DNA from: an uncultured Ruminococcus sp.
Lineage (GTDB): Bacteria; Bacillota; Clostridia; Oscillospirales; Acutalibacteraceae
Length of the DNA: 22,243 bases
Assembly: GCA_902773035.1 (NCBI GenBank)
Contig: CACYDB010000100.1
Span: 1 to 22,243, forward strand
Direction: 5' to 3'
The stretch's first letter is position 1; the number at the start of each line of letters is the position of its first letter. A model generated the notes under the pieces. The model searched no databases, was not told where the DNA came from, and worked only from the letters and a program-made list of their open reading frames with translations. Below are positions 15,455 through 22,243 of this stretch, piece after piece. The position numbers were made by a program, and so were the translations under genes.

Positions 15455-16582
15455 ATGTATAAATTATCAGGAAAAATCGATTCTTCCAACGCTCCGAAGC
15501 TTGAAGCGGCTCTCACAAAGGAGCTCCCCTCCGAAATTGACGCCTCAGGACTTGAGTACATCTCATCGGCAGGCTTACGCGCGCTTCTCAAGCTTAGAAA
15601 GGCTGTCGGAGAAGTGACCGTTCACAACGTAACCCCCGAGGTCTACGATATTTTTGAGGTAACGGGCTTTACGGAAATTCTCAATATTAAAAAGGCTCTC
15701 AGAGAAATCTCGATCGAGGGCTGTGAATTGATCGGCGCGGGCGGATACGGCACCGTTTACCGTCTTAACGAGGAAAACATCGTCAAGGTTTACAACAACG
15801 CTTCTCTTGACTTTATCGAAAAAGAACGCGAATTGTCAAAGAAAGCCTTTCTACTCGGAGTTCCGACCGCTATATCCTTTGACACAGTCAAGGTCGGCGA
15901 TAAGTACGGCGTAGTTTATGAAATGCTCGACGCCAAAACCGTCGCTCAGCTCATCACCGCAAATCCCGCCGAGCTGCAGAAGCTCGGACAGCTCAGCGCT
16001 GTCACGCTCAAAAACCTCCACACTATCAAGGCTGACAACAGCGGCTTCCCCTCAAAGAAGGAAACGCTCGCGAATTGGATCAGGGAAATAGCAAAGTATA
16101 TGGAACCCGAGGAAGTCGATACTATTCTGAAATACATCGACAGTATCCCCGACCGCGACACCTTCCTGCACAGCGACTTCAACTCCAGGAACGTTATGGT
16201 CAAGGACGGCGAGGTTCTCCTTATTGACATCGGCGACGCCGCCTACGGTCATCCCGCTTTTGATATTGTGGGACTTATTCTCTCCTACCTTATTCTCCCC
16301 TCGGTAACCACACCCGAACGCGTTCGGGAGCTGATGGGCTTTGACCCCGCGCTCGCGCAGAATATGTGGGGCGTAATGTGCGGGGCCTACTTTATGACGA
16401 CAGATCAGGAGGAGATCAAGAGAATCACGGGTATGCTTATGCCGATCACCTTCCTTACGATGACCTACCACTCGTTACACCACAGTGTTTTGGACGAGGA
16501 AGCAATCAGATCCCGCGTAGACCGTCTCATCAGAGGCAAGCTTCTCCCCGCTATTGAAAACGCGCAGCCGATTGATTTCTGA
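15455..16582 (+). CDS. STAS domain fused to an APH-like (protein or small-molecule) kinase
   Basis: This 375-residue cytosolic protein joins two modules. Residues 1-85 are a STAS domain as in anti-sigma-factor antagonists: DASGLEYISSAGLRALL keeps the region where SpoIIAA/RsbV are phosphorylated (Ser37/Ser38 here). Residues 90-350 are a kinase of the APH/choline-kinase type: Gly loop GAGGYGTVY (94-102), Lys111 in VKVY, catalytic HSDFNSRN (Asp241, Asn246) and metal-binding DIGD (Asp258). ATG follows AAAGGA. The gene is probably in the glgB operon. The kinase could phosphorylate its own or another STAS protein in a partner-switch circuit; the substrate is unknown. Related STAS-less kinases occur as paralogous families in Fibrobacter and clostridia. 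Confidence 0.85.
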   Translation: MYKLSGKIDSSNAPKLEAALTKELPSEIDASGLEYISSAGLRALLKLRKAVGEVTVHNVTPEVYDIFEVTGFTEILNIKKALREISIEGCELIGAGGYGTVYRLNEENIVKVYNNASLDFIEKERELSKKAFLLGVPTAISFDTVKVGDKYGVVYEMLDAKTVAQLITANPAELQKLGQLSAVTLKNLHTIKADNSGFPSKKETLANWIREIAKYMEPEEVDTILKYIDSIPDRDTFLHSDFNSRNVMVKDGEVLLIDIGDAAYGHPAFDIVGLILSYLILPSVTTPERVRELMGFDPALAQNMWGVMCGAYFMTTDQEEIKRITGMLMPITFLTMTYHSLHHSVLDEEAIRSRVDRLIRGKLLPAIENAQPIDF

Positions 16583-16610
16583 TAACTCACATCTCAACTC
16601 ATAAATTACA

Positions 16611-16652
16611 AACCACCCTTATTCTCACTTTGAAAAGGGTGGTTATTTTTTC
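16611..16652 (+). terminator. Rho-independent terminator of the glgB-kinase operon
   Basis: AACCACCCTT (16611-16620) and AAGGGTGGTT (16635-16644) form a perfect 10-bp stem around a 14-base loop, followed by ATTTTTTC. It lies 29 bases after the kinase stop. Confidence 0.88.
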
Positions 16653-16675
16653 AATTGTTACAAGGCGAAATCAAA

Positions 16676-16709
16676 GTCCGTTTTATCGGACACCATAACG
16701 AATTATAAT
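16676..16709 (+). promoter_or_regulatory. Probable promoter of the 92-residue protein gene with inverted repeat at -35
   Basis: A perfect TATAAT lies at 16704-16709. No good -35 hexamer precedes it, but GTCCG-N6-CGGAC (16676-16691) covers the -35 zone, as an activator or repressor site would. The promoter call rests mainly on the -10 and on the isolated position of the gene between two terminators. Confidence 0.5.
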
Positions 16710-16740
16710 AGAATCAAGAAAACACAAGGGAGGAATAAAA

Positions 16741-17019
16741 ATGAGTAAGCACGACGACGATATGTTTGATTATTTCGTTTACAGAGAGGTTATGGAGGGC
16801 GACCGAGATCAACCGTCTAAGAACAGAAAAAAGGTTAAACCGTCAAAGAAAAACGCAGGATGCTGCTCCGCTGTCATTATGATCGCCGCGATAATCTGCG
16901 CGACGGTATTCATCTGTACTCTGCTCTCAGCCTGCGGTAAGGAGAGCCGCGTTTATTACAAGCTGACTCAGCCGTATAATAACAGTTACTCCTCCGCTTC
17001 CGCAGATACAGGACGATAA
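16741..17019 (+). CDS. Small membrane protein or lipoprotein, 92 residues
   Basis: This is a hypothetical protein with a good ribosome binding site (GGGAGG) before its ATG. Residues 1-40 are polar: an acidic start, then very basic (KNRKKVKPSKK). Residues 43-62 are hydrophobic and Cys-rich. They end in LLSACGK, a perfect lipobox with Cys65, so it may be a lipoprotein with an unusually long cytosolic leader; alternatively it is a single-pass membrane protein with N-in topology. The outer tail (66-92) is short and rich in Ser, Tyr and Asn. I recognise no family. It stands alone between two terminators. Confidence 0.72.
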   Translation: MSKHDDDMFDYFVYREVMEGDRDQPSKNRKKVKPSKKNAGCCSAVIMIAAIICATVFICTLLSACGKESRVYYKLTQPYNNSYSSASADTGR

Positions 17020-17022
17020 GAA

Positions 17023-17046
17023 AACGCACAGGTTGCCCTGTGCGTT
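17023..17046. terminator. Bidirectional terminator between convergent genes
   Basis: AACGCACAGG (17023-17032) and CCTGTGCGTT (17037-17046) form a perfect 10-bp stem with a 4-base loop. The plus strand continues into GATCTTTATT; the minus strand continues into TTCTTATC after the final TT. It lies between the stops at 17019 and 17055. Confidence 0.8.
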
Positions 17047-17054
17047 GATCTTTA

Positions 17055-18950
17055 TTAATCCACTTTTACTTTCAGTTTAAGGCGCTTGCCGTTAACTATG
17101 ATTTTCAAAGTAGAGGTTCCGCGTTTAATTCCCCTGATTTTGACTTTGACCGCGGATTTTTTTGAAACCGCCTTAGCCTTTTTGGTGTTGATATACTTAT
17201 TGTCAACGCCCTTAGCCTTGCGGATGATAGTTACGGTTTTTGTTTTACCCTTTTTGACGGTTATCGTCTTTTTGCTCAGTCGCGGCGAATTTGTTACCTT
17301 GACCTTAAAGGACGCCTTGTCCTTACCGTTTGTGACTCTGACAACAGCCGTACCCTTTCTGAGAGTAATCAGCCTGCCGTTTTTGATTCGGGCAATTCTC
17401 CTGTCGCTCGATTTATAAGTAAGCTTTTTGCCCGACTTGTCAGCCTTCACAAGCTCTATAGTCTTACCCGCGCGGCAGGTAATGTCGGAGAGCCTGAGCT
17501 GACGCAAGGCGTTTTCAGTCGCCCTTGTAGCCGCCTGAGTTGACGGCTGCGTCGAGGTCGCGGGCTGAGTAGCGGTCGTGGGCTGAGTCTTATCGGGATA
17601 GTCGTTTATAAACTCAAAGGTCTGAACCTCGTCGGTATTCTGGATCGTAAAGAATTTCTCCTTTTGTCCGATATTTCCGTCGCCGTCCATTCTGATGAGA
17701 TTATAAGTTGCTCCCGGGGAGAGCTTGCCGTTGAGTTCATACGGAGAAGCGGTCTTGTCAAAGACCTCGACCTCCTTCCCCTTTTCATCAACGACCTTAT
17801 ATTTTCCGCCGACCGACTCGGCGCCGTCGGGATTCTTGACCGAGAGCGAGCAATTTATAAGCTTCTTATCAAGCAGGAACAAGAGCCTGTTGCAGACGAT
17901 CTCATTTACGCCCTTACACTTCAGCTCTTCGATCTGGCTCAGATTATCAATCGAGTAGCAGACTATGCGTATGCCGTTCGTATGAGCGTAAAGAACAAAT
18001 TCATCGGGCGGCAAGAACTCTGAATTATACTGATAAAATACAGCGTTTATGCCGATATCCTCTTTCTTTATGTCGTCAATCAGCGCGCACAGATTATCCG
18101 TACCGCTTATGTTGCCGCTGAGAAGTCCCTTCGGAAGCTCCTTCGGAAAAGCCCTGAGAGTATCACGGTCAACGGTAATCAGCATAACTCTGTCGGTAAG
18201 TCCACGGTCGTAAACCGCCTTGGCGAGCATATTGACCTGACGCTCGGGAAATCTTTGCTTGATATGCAGATAGATCCTGTCAACGCTCTCGCTGTTCTGA
18301 ATAACGTCGAGCGCCTCCTCAAGCGTCGGGATATACTGAGTCGGAACCTTGTTCACGTTACTTCCCGAGATAATCGGAAACTTCACTCGGTTCTGCAAAG
18401 TCACAACGGAGAAATCCGCGTCAACTCCGCACATTTTGCCGAGCCGTCTGTCGTGAAAAACAAAGAGATTTCCGTCGCCGCCGATGCGTATATCGCACTC
18501 CATCTGACGATAACCGAGCTCAACCGCCTTACTCAGCGAAGAAAGCGTATCCTCGGGCGCGAAGTCCATAGCTCCGCGGTGAGCGATATAATTGGATTTC
18601 TTTTTATTAATATTTATATTTACAGTCTTTGTCGTACCTCCGCAGGAAACGCTTACCGACGCCGCGCCGATTTTTTTGCAGATGATATGACCGTCGTTCG
18701 ACATCTCTACAACAGAGTCGTCATTGGACACAAATCTGCATTTTTTGTTGATATTCTCGGTCACGGTCTTGCCGCCGGAATTATATGTACGTTTAACCTT
18801 GAGGTAGTATCTGCTGTTGATTGATAACTCCAGCTTATCGGGCAAATCGTCAAAGTCGAATTGTCCGACAGGCGTTTTAAAAACGAAAAGCCCGACAACT
18901 ATCAGAACCAATAGAACTGCCGAGGCGATCAACGCCGCTATCTTCTTCAA
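17055..18950 (-). CDS. Membrane-anchored extracellular glycerophosphodiester phosphodiesterase-like protein with Big-2-like repeats
   Basis: This 631-residue protein has an N-terminal membrane helix or signal (5-24). Residues 38-115 form a beta-sandwich of Big-2 type. Residues 119-360 are a GDPD domain: HRG (124-126), PEDT (Glu133), ECD (Glu151, Asp153) and FHD (His166). GDPD enzymes split glycerophosphodiesters, which fits lipid or teichoic acid turnover at the cell surface. The usual LxEIK metal-ligand strand reads YLHIK (His229 in place of Glu). After a small beta domain (365-450) and a Thr/Pro linker (452-477), residues 485-631 form one or two Lys/Arg-rich Big-2-like domains that could bind wall polymers. 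The start is TTG 18950 (a stop lies just upstream in frame); GGGAG precedes it. The promoter is at 18995-19023. Confidence 0.85.
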   Translation of the reverse strand: MKKIAALIASAVLLVLIVVGLFVFKTPVGQFDFDDLPDKLELSINSRYYLKVKRTYNSGGKTVTENINKKCRFVSNDDSVVEMSNDGHIICKKIGAASVSVSCGGTTKTVNININKKKSNYIAHRGAMDFAPEDTLSSLSKAVELGYRQMECDIRIGGDGNLFVFHDRRLGKMCGVDADFSVVTLQNRVKFPIISGSNVNKVPTQYIPTLEEALDVIQNSESVDRIYLHIKQRFPERQVNMLAKAVYDRGLTDRVMLITVDRDTLRAFPKELPKGLLSGNISGTDNLCALIDDIKKEDIGINAVFYQYNSEFLPPDEFVLYAHTNGIRIVCYSIDNLSQIEELKCKGVNEIVCNRLLFLLDKKLINCSLSVKNPDGAESVGGKYKVVDEKGKEVEVFDKTASPYELNGKLSPGATYNLIRMDGDGNIGQKEKFFTIQNTDEVQTFEFINDYPDKTQPTTATQPATSTQPSTQAATRATENALRQLRLSDITCRAGKTIELVKADKSGKKLTYKSSDRRIARIKNGRLITLRKGTAVVRVTNGKDKASFKVKVTNSPRLSKKTITVKKGKTKTVTIIRKAKGVDNKYINTKKAKAVSKKSAVKVKIRGIKRGTSTLKIIVNGKRLKLKVKVD

Positions 18951-18994
18951 AATGCTCCCTCACTAAAACATAATAATTGTTTACAACAGATACC

Positions 18995-19023
18995 ATTTTA
19001 TTACAAGTTCAGACAACTGTCAA
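18995..19023 (-). promoter_or_regulatory. Promoter of the glycerophosphodiesterase-like gene
   Basis: On the minus strand a perfect TTGACA (19018-19023) and TAAAAT (18995-19000) are 17 bases apart, about 45 bases before the TTG start. Confidence 0.75.
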
Positions 19024-19039
19024 TAAGGGTAAAAGAATA

Positions 19040-19067
19040 TTGACAAATTATTTTTTCGCGGTATAAT
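19040..19067 (+). promoter_or_regulatory. Promoter of the C_GCAxxG_C_C-family gene
   Basis: TTGACA (19040-19045) and TATAAT (19062-19067) are both perfect and separated by 16 bases. The -35 boxes of this promoter and of the divergent one are only 16 bases apart. Confidence 0.85.
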
Positions 19068-19098
19068 TGGGCTATAACAAGTAAAAAGGAGCGCTGAT

Positions 19099-19476
19099 AT
19101 GGATAAGAAATCGTTAGCCGTTCAGTACAAGCGCAGCGGTCAGAACTGCTGTCAGGCTGTAATCTCGGCATATAAGGACGAGCTCGGGATCGACGAGCTC
19201 ACAGCTAAAAAGCTTGGCTCGGCATTCGGAGCGGGAATGGGCACAATGCAGGGCAACTGCGGAGCGCTTATCGGCGCGGGAATAGTTCTCGGAATGCTCG
19301 AATACAAGGGCTCCCCGATCTCTCCGAAATCGAGAAAGCTCATAACAGGCTTCACGGAGAAATGCGGTTCCGACACCTGCGTCGAAATCAAGGGCGTACT
19401 CACAGGCAAGGTCCTGTGCTCCTGCGACGACTGCGTGGCAAACGCCGTTGAGGTACTGGAAGGAATAATCAAATAA
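19099..19476 (+). CDS. C_GCAxxG_C_C-family protein (putative redox-active)
   Basis: This is a 125-residue cytosolic protein. Conserved Cys pairs and Gly motifs match the C_GCAxxG_C_C family: NCCQA (16-20), FGAGMG and NCGALIG (about 48-61), then CGSDTC (94-99) and CSCDDC near 112-117. The family is common in anaerobes and is thought to bind metal or do redox chemistry; no firm function is known. An AAGGAG lies about 8 bases before the ATG. The gene is monocistronic: its own promoter is at 19040 and a terminator follows directly. Confidence 0.85.
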   Translation: MDKKSLAVQYKRSGQNCCQAVISAYKDELGIDELTAKKLGSAFGAGMGTMQGNCGALIGAGIVLGMLEYKGSPISPKSRKLITGFTEKCGSDTCVEIKGVLTGKVLCSCDDCVANAVEVLEGIIK

Positions 19477-19484
19477 CCAAAAAG

Positions 19485-19515
19485 ACCGCCGCTTATGAAA
19501 GCGGCGGTTATTTTT
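19485..19515. terminator. Bidirectional terminator between convergent genes
   Basis: ACCGCCGCTT (19485-19494) and AAGCGGCGGT (19499-19508) form a perfect 10-bp GC-rich stem with a 4-base loop. T-runs occur on both sides: TATTTTTAT on the plus strand and CTTTTTGG on the minus strand. It should serve the plus-strand gene ending at 19476 and the minus-strand gene ending at 19523. Confidence 0.9.
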
Positions 19516-19522
19516 ATGAGAT

Positions 19523-21895
19523 TTACTTGTTAAACGCTTTATAGGTCGCAATCTTCTTAGCAGTAGACCATTTTGAGTAATACTTTGTACCGTCAACGGT
19601 CTTATAGGCGCGAACCTTAAAGTAATAATTCTTTGTTTTCTTGAGCTTCTTGATCGTAAGATATGTTTTCTTTGTAGTTTTCTTTGTCTTAGTCTTGAAG
19701 CTCTTTGTCTTACTGTAGGCGACCTGATAGCCTGTCACCTGCTTCGTAACCTTGCCCCACTCCAGCTTAGCGGTAGTCTTAGTCCTCTTGCTGACTTTGA
19801 GCGACTTAGCCTTTACGGCGGCGGGAACGATTTTAAATTCAGCAGACATCGCGACAGCGGTCAAGCCCTTGAGGCTCGCGGTAACGGTATATGTTCCTAC
19901 ATTCTTGCGACCTGTAGAGTATTTGATGTCGTAGAACGCCGCGTCAACGTTAACGCCGTCACCGTTTCTGATCGTAACCTTCGGAGTGATCGTCAGTCCG
20001 CTGTATACGTACTTCTCCTTCGGAAGCTCGATACGCAGATCTGAAAGCAGATTCTTTCCCGCGGGCTTATCAGTCTCAGCGGGTTTTGAGGGCTCAGTGG
20101 GCTCCTCCTTATTATCGACCTCAACCTCAGCGGCCTTGGTTGAAGCGAACTCCTTTGAGAGCCACGCCGCGCGGCTTATCATCCAGTCGCGGCAGTAGTT
20201 ATACATTCCCTCAAAGTCATTATTATACTGAGTCGCGTTCTTGTTGTAATAATAGGTATTAGTTTCCTTATCATAGGTCGCCGCATTAAGACTGCTGTGA
20301 TCGGCGATCCAGTCGCCCGTATTAAGCAGCCAGCCTGATGTGTAGTTCATAGCGGCGCTGTCCTTGATAAGCGAGTAGTAATGATCGGCTGTATAGAAAT
20401 CAGAGTCGATTTTCTCGTCGAACTTCTTGCCTGTGAAATGCTCGATCGCGGGGATATATCTCTCATTCCAGAGCTTCTTCGCGATTTCATAGATATTACT
20501 ATTCTGAGCGAAGCGGTTCACGATATTGTTCGAGGTTTTCTGATTGCCCGAGCGACCCTTGTACATACACCACCAGCCTGTGTATTTCTCGTAGTCGGAC
20601 ACCTTCATAGCTCTGAGATCATTCTGAACGCCTACGGCGTTGCCGAGTGAATTGTCATAGTCCCATACGGGAGAAGCGTAGATTTTATAAACGCCGCTCT
20701 CATCCTGCTTATAGGTAAAGAAGGTGCTCGATACGCCTGAATCCCAGTTTTTGCCGAGCTCATTGAGCAGATAGTAATTGGCGAGCGACTCAACATCGGC
20801 GCAGTCGGACAAATCGGCGTTACGCGCCGCGGACTTTTTGTAGAAGTCCTCAAACTTATCCTTTACATACTGCTTGACCTCGCTGTAGCCCGTATCGCCT
20901 TCCTCGAGCTCGGGAGCCTTGATAGTGATTTTAATTCCGTTGGAGAGCTTGACAAAGTAGTCCTCGCCCTCAGCGGCGCTTGCGTCAACCTCGCATACAA
21001 ACGGGAAATCCTCCTTGACCTTGCCGTCGGAATCGAGGTAAGAATCCTCCTCAAAATCGGGAATGAGAGTATTCTTACCGACCTCGATCTTCTCGCAGAG
21101 CTGATAAGAGCCGAGGTATCTTCCGTTGGAATAGAAATCAACATATCTTGAATCCGAGGCATAAGGCATACCTACAGCGTCGGAAAGGTCGTAGAGAAAA
21201 CGGTTTCTTGAGAGCGAATCATCCTGATAATTCGCGAGGATCGAATACTTCTTGCCTGTCGGCATACCCGCGACAGATACCTTTGAATCGTAGTTGATGT
21301 TATAAGCCTTCTTGGGCTTGAGCCAGGTCGTATTACCTCTGCCCTTGATTTTCTTGACGGGAGTGTTTTCGATCTTGCCGTCAGGCGTAATAATCACGCC
21401 TGTAGCCTTAGAGTTGTTCGACTTATTCTCGTTGAGGTAAGGAATGAGATCCTTTGTGCTGTTGACATACACAGCCGCCTCAGCGCTCGACTTAGCGAAA
21501 GCAAGAGAATATTTCGCCTCTCCGGCGGTCACGTTATATACAGAGCTTGTCTTGTAATCGAACCGGACGCACTCTCCCCCGCCGATTTCGGTATTACCGA
21601 GCTTTACCGCATAGGGATAAGCGTTGTAGATATCGACCTTGGAGCTGTCCGCGCAGGACGGAAGAAAGAAATACTTTTTGGAGGGATTGACCTCCTCACC
21701 ATCCTCATTGGTCTCACTCTGCCAGAGCAGCCACGCTTCGCCGTCATCCGAGGACAAAACGCCGTGAGCGTAAAGACCCTCGCTGAGAGTAAACGCGGTG
21801 GGAGCCGATTTGACCTCCTCAGCGCTTACGGGAAGAGCGGCAAACAGAGAAGCCACCATAAGAGCGGAAATAATTAAACAGATTAACTTTTTCAT
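19523..21895 (-). CDS. Secreted CotH-kinase-family protein with C-terminal Fn3 domain
   Basis: This 790-residue protein has a signal peptide (1-25, cleavage near VSA-EE). Residues 30-125 are a beta domain. Residues 140-580 are a CotH-type domain: KGRGNTTW (184-191), ANYQDDSLSRNR (221-232) and WDYDNSLGNA (411-420, the metal-binding WD-x-D of CotH kinases). In Bacillus, CotH phosphorylates spore-coat proteins; versions like this one, secreted by fibre-degrading clostridia, have no proven substrate. An acidic Pro/Glu linker (590-612) leads to an Ig-like domain (618-692) and a very Lys-rich Fn3 domain (697-786). No LPXTG, dockerin or SLH motif is seen. A strong AAAGGAGGT precedes the ATG. The gene is monocistronic. 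Confidence 0.9.
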   Translation of the reverse strand: MKKLICLIISALMVASLFAALPVSAEEVKSAPTAFTLSEGLYAHGVLSSDDGEAWLLWQSETNEDGEEVNPSKKYFFLPSCADSSKVDIYNAYPYAVKLGNTEIGGGECVRFDYKTSSVYNVTAGEAKYSLAFAKSSAEAAVYVNSTKDLIPYLNENKSNNSKATGVIITPDGKIENTPVKKIKGRGNTTWLKPKKAYNINYDSKVSVAGMPTGKKYSILANYQDDSLSRNRFLYDLSDAVGMPYASDSRYVDFYSNGRYLGSYQLCEKIEVGKNTLIPDFEEDSYLDSDGKVKEDFPFVCEVDASAAEGEDYFVKLSNGIKITIKAPELEEGDTGYSEVKQYVKDKFEDFYKKSAARNADLSDCADVESLANYYLLNELGKNWDSGVSSTFFTYKQDESGVYKIYASPVWDYDNSLGNAVGVQNDLRAMKVSDYEKYTGWWCMYKGRSGNQKTSNNIVNRFAQNSNIYEIAKKLWNERYIPAIEHFTGKKFDEKIDSDFYTADHYYSLIKDSAAMNYTSGWLLNTGDWIADHSSLNAATYDKETNTYYYNKNATQYNNDFEGMYNYCRDWMISRAAWLSKEFASTKAAEVEVDNKEEPTEPSKPAETDKPAGKNLLSDLRIELPKEKYVYSGLTITPKVTIRNGDGVNVDAAFYDIKYSTGRKNVGTYTVTASLKGLTAVAMSAEFKIVPAAVKAKSLKVSKRTKTTAKLEWGKVTKQVTGYQVAYSKTKSFKTKTKKTTKKTYLTIKKLKKTKNYYFKVRAYKTVDGTKYYSKWSTAKKIATYKAFNK

Positions 21896-21987
21896 AACGA
21901 ACCTCCTTTAAAGGCGCTTTTTTTAATTTTAACATATAAATTTAATAAATGCCAGCAAAAAATACTCACAAAATTAAAAAATAATAC
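21896..21987. other. Upstream region of the CotH-family gene
   Basis: The AT-rich region holds the strong ribosome binding site (21901-21909). On the minus strand a weak TTGCTG-N16-TATGTT pair could be its promoter; I do not regard this as certain. No small gene is seen. Confidence 0.4.
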
Positions 21988-22015
21988 TTTACTTTTATAA
22001 ATTTTCGTGTATAAT
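21988..22015 (+). promoter_or_regulatory. Promoter of tRNA-Ala
   Basis: TTTACT (21988-21993) and a perfect TATAAT (22010-22015) are 16 bases apart, 12 bases before the mature tRNA start. Confidence 0.65.
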
Positions 22016-22027
22016 ATAAAAGAACAC

Positions 22028-22103
22028 GGGGGTATAGCTCAGTTGGTAGAGCGCTTGGTTCGCATTCAAGAGGTCAGCGGTTCGAATCCGCTTATCTCCA
22101 CCA
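22028..22103 (+). tRNA. tRNA-Ala(CGC)
   Basis: The 76-base cloverleaf includes an encoded CCA. The acceptor stem is GGGGGTA/TATCTCC, with the G3-U70 pair that defines alanine tRNAs. The D stem is GCTC/GAGC, the anticodon stem CTTGG/TCAAG with loop TTCGCAT (anticodon CGC, reading GCG), and the T stem AGCGG/CCGCT with loop TTCGAAT. Confidence 0.95.
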
Positions 22104-22105
22104 CC

Positions 22106-22139
22106 GCCGCCCGAAGATTTCTTCGGGCGGCATTTCTAT
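22106..22139 (+). terminator. Terminator after tRNA-Ala
   Basis: GCCGCCCGAAG (22106-22116) and CTTCGGGCGGC (22121-22131) form a perfect 11-bp stem with loop ATTT, followed by ATTTCTATT. It begins 3 bases after the tRNA CCA. Confidence 0.82.
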
Positions 22140-22183
22140 TATATTAACATCCCGACAAATCGAAATATATAGGTGATGATAAA

Positions 22184-22243
22184 ATGATAAATAAACTATT
22201 TGAAAAACTATCCGAATTTGATCAGGTCGAGGCAATCGCGCTC
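22184..22243 (+). CDS. Start of a protein gene, 20 codons visible (partial)
   Basis: An ATG with AGGTGATG shortly upstream opens a frame that runs off the right edge. The visible product begins MINKLFEKLSEFDQ. This is too short to identify. Confidence 0.6.
   Translation, partial: MINKLFEKLSEFDQVEAIAL

Noticed and set aside
18255..18824. 189-codon plus-strand frame opposite the GDPD-like gene
   Set aside because: It lies antisense to the catalytic domain and has no supporting signals.
1..22243. CRISPR array, insertion sequence or prophage remnants
   Set aside because: I found no regularly spaced direct repeats, transposase, integrase or phage gene; tRNA-Ala has no att-like duplication visible in this window.

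Overview
The window looks like a chromosomal segment of a Gram-positive gut or rumen clostridium, most likely Ruminococcus/Oscillospiraceae-like. I infer this from gene style: AGGAGG-type ribosome binding sites, frequent TTG starts, a clostridial GlgB, and large secreted proteins with CotH, Fn3, Big-2-like or beta-helix modules. I see no insertion sequence, phage gene, integrase or CRISPR array.

Positions 1-10743 (minus strand) hold a tightly packed cluster. In transcription order it encodes a lipoprotein, a 68-residue coiled-coil protein, a membrane sensor with an HD-GYP-like phosphohydrolase domain, a 1028-residue membrane-anchored extracellular protein, a membrane-anchored HEAT-repeat protein, a processive-type family 2 glycosyltransferase, and a TIM-barrel glycoside-hydrolase-like protein that runs off the left edge. 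Most junctions are 2-3 bases or an ATGA overlap. The layout suggests an undescribed synthase-dependent exopolysaccharide system: the GT2 polymerises and exports, the HEAT protein assists inside, two related outer proteins handle the polymer, and the HD protein gives signal control. The two outer proteins are paralogous over a barrel plus a C-terminal beta domain, but the 1028-residue copy has lost the catalytic carboxylates.

Upstream on the same strand (10817-12976) is a secreted 719-residue protein with seven Gly-rich beta-helix repeats and a clear promoter at 13085-13113. A 15-bp hairpin separates it from the cluster.

The plus-strand block 13394-16652 carries glgB (glycogen branching enzyme, TTG start, leader hairpin) and a STAS domain fused to an APH-like kinase, ended by a strong terminator. 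A 92-residue membrane protein or possible lipoprotein follows (16741-17019), convergent with a surface glycerophosphodiesterase-like protein (17055-18950). Divergent promoters at 18995-19067 serve that gene and a C_GCAxxG_C_C-family protein (19099-19476). A secreted CotH-Fn3 protein (19523-21895) is convergent with the latter across a shared terminator. The right end has tRNA-Ala(CGC), its terminator, and the first 20 codons of another gene.
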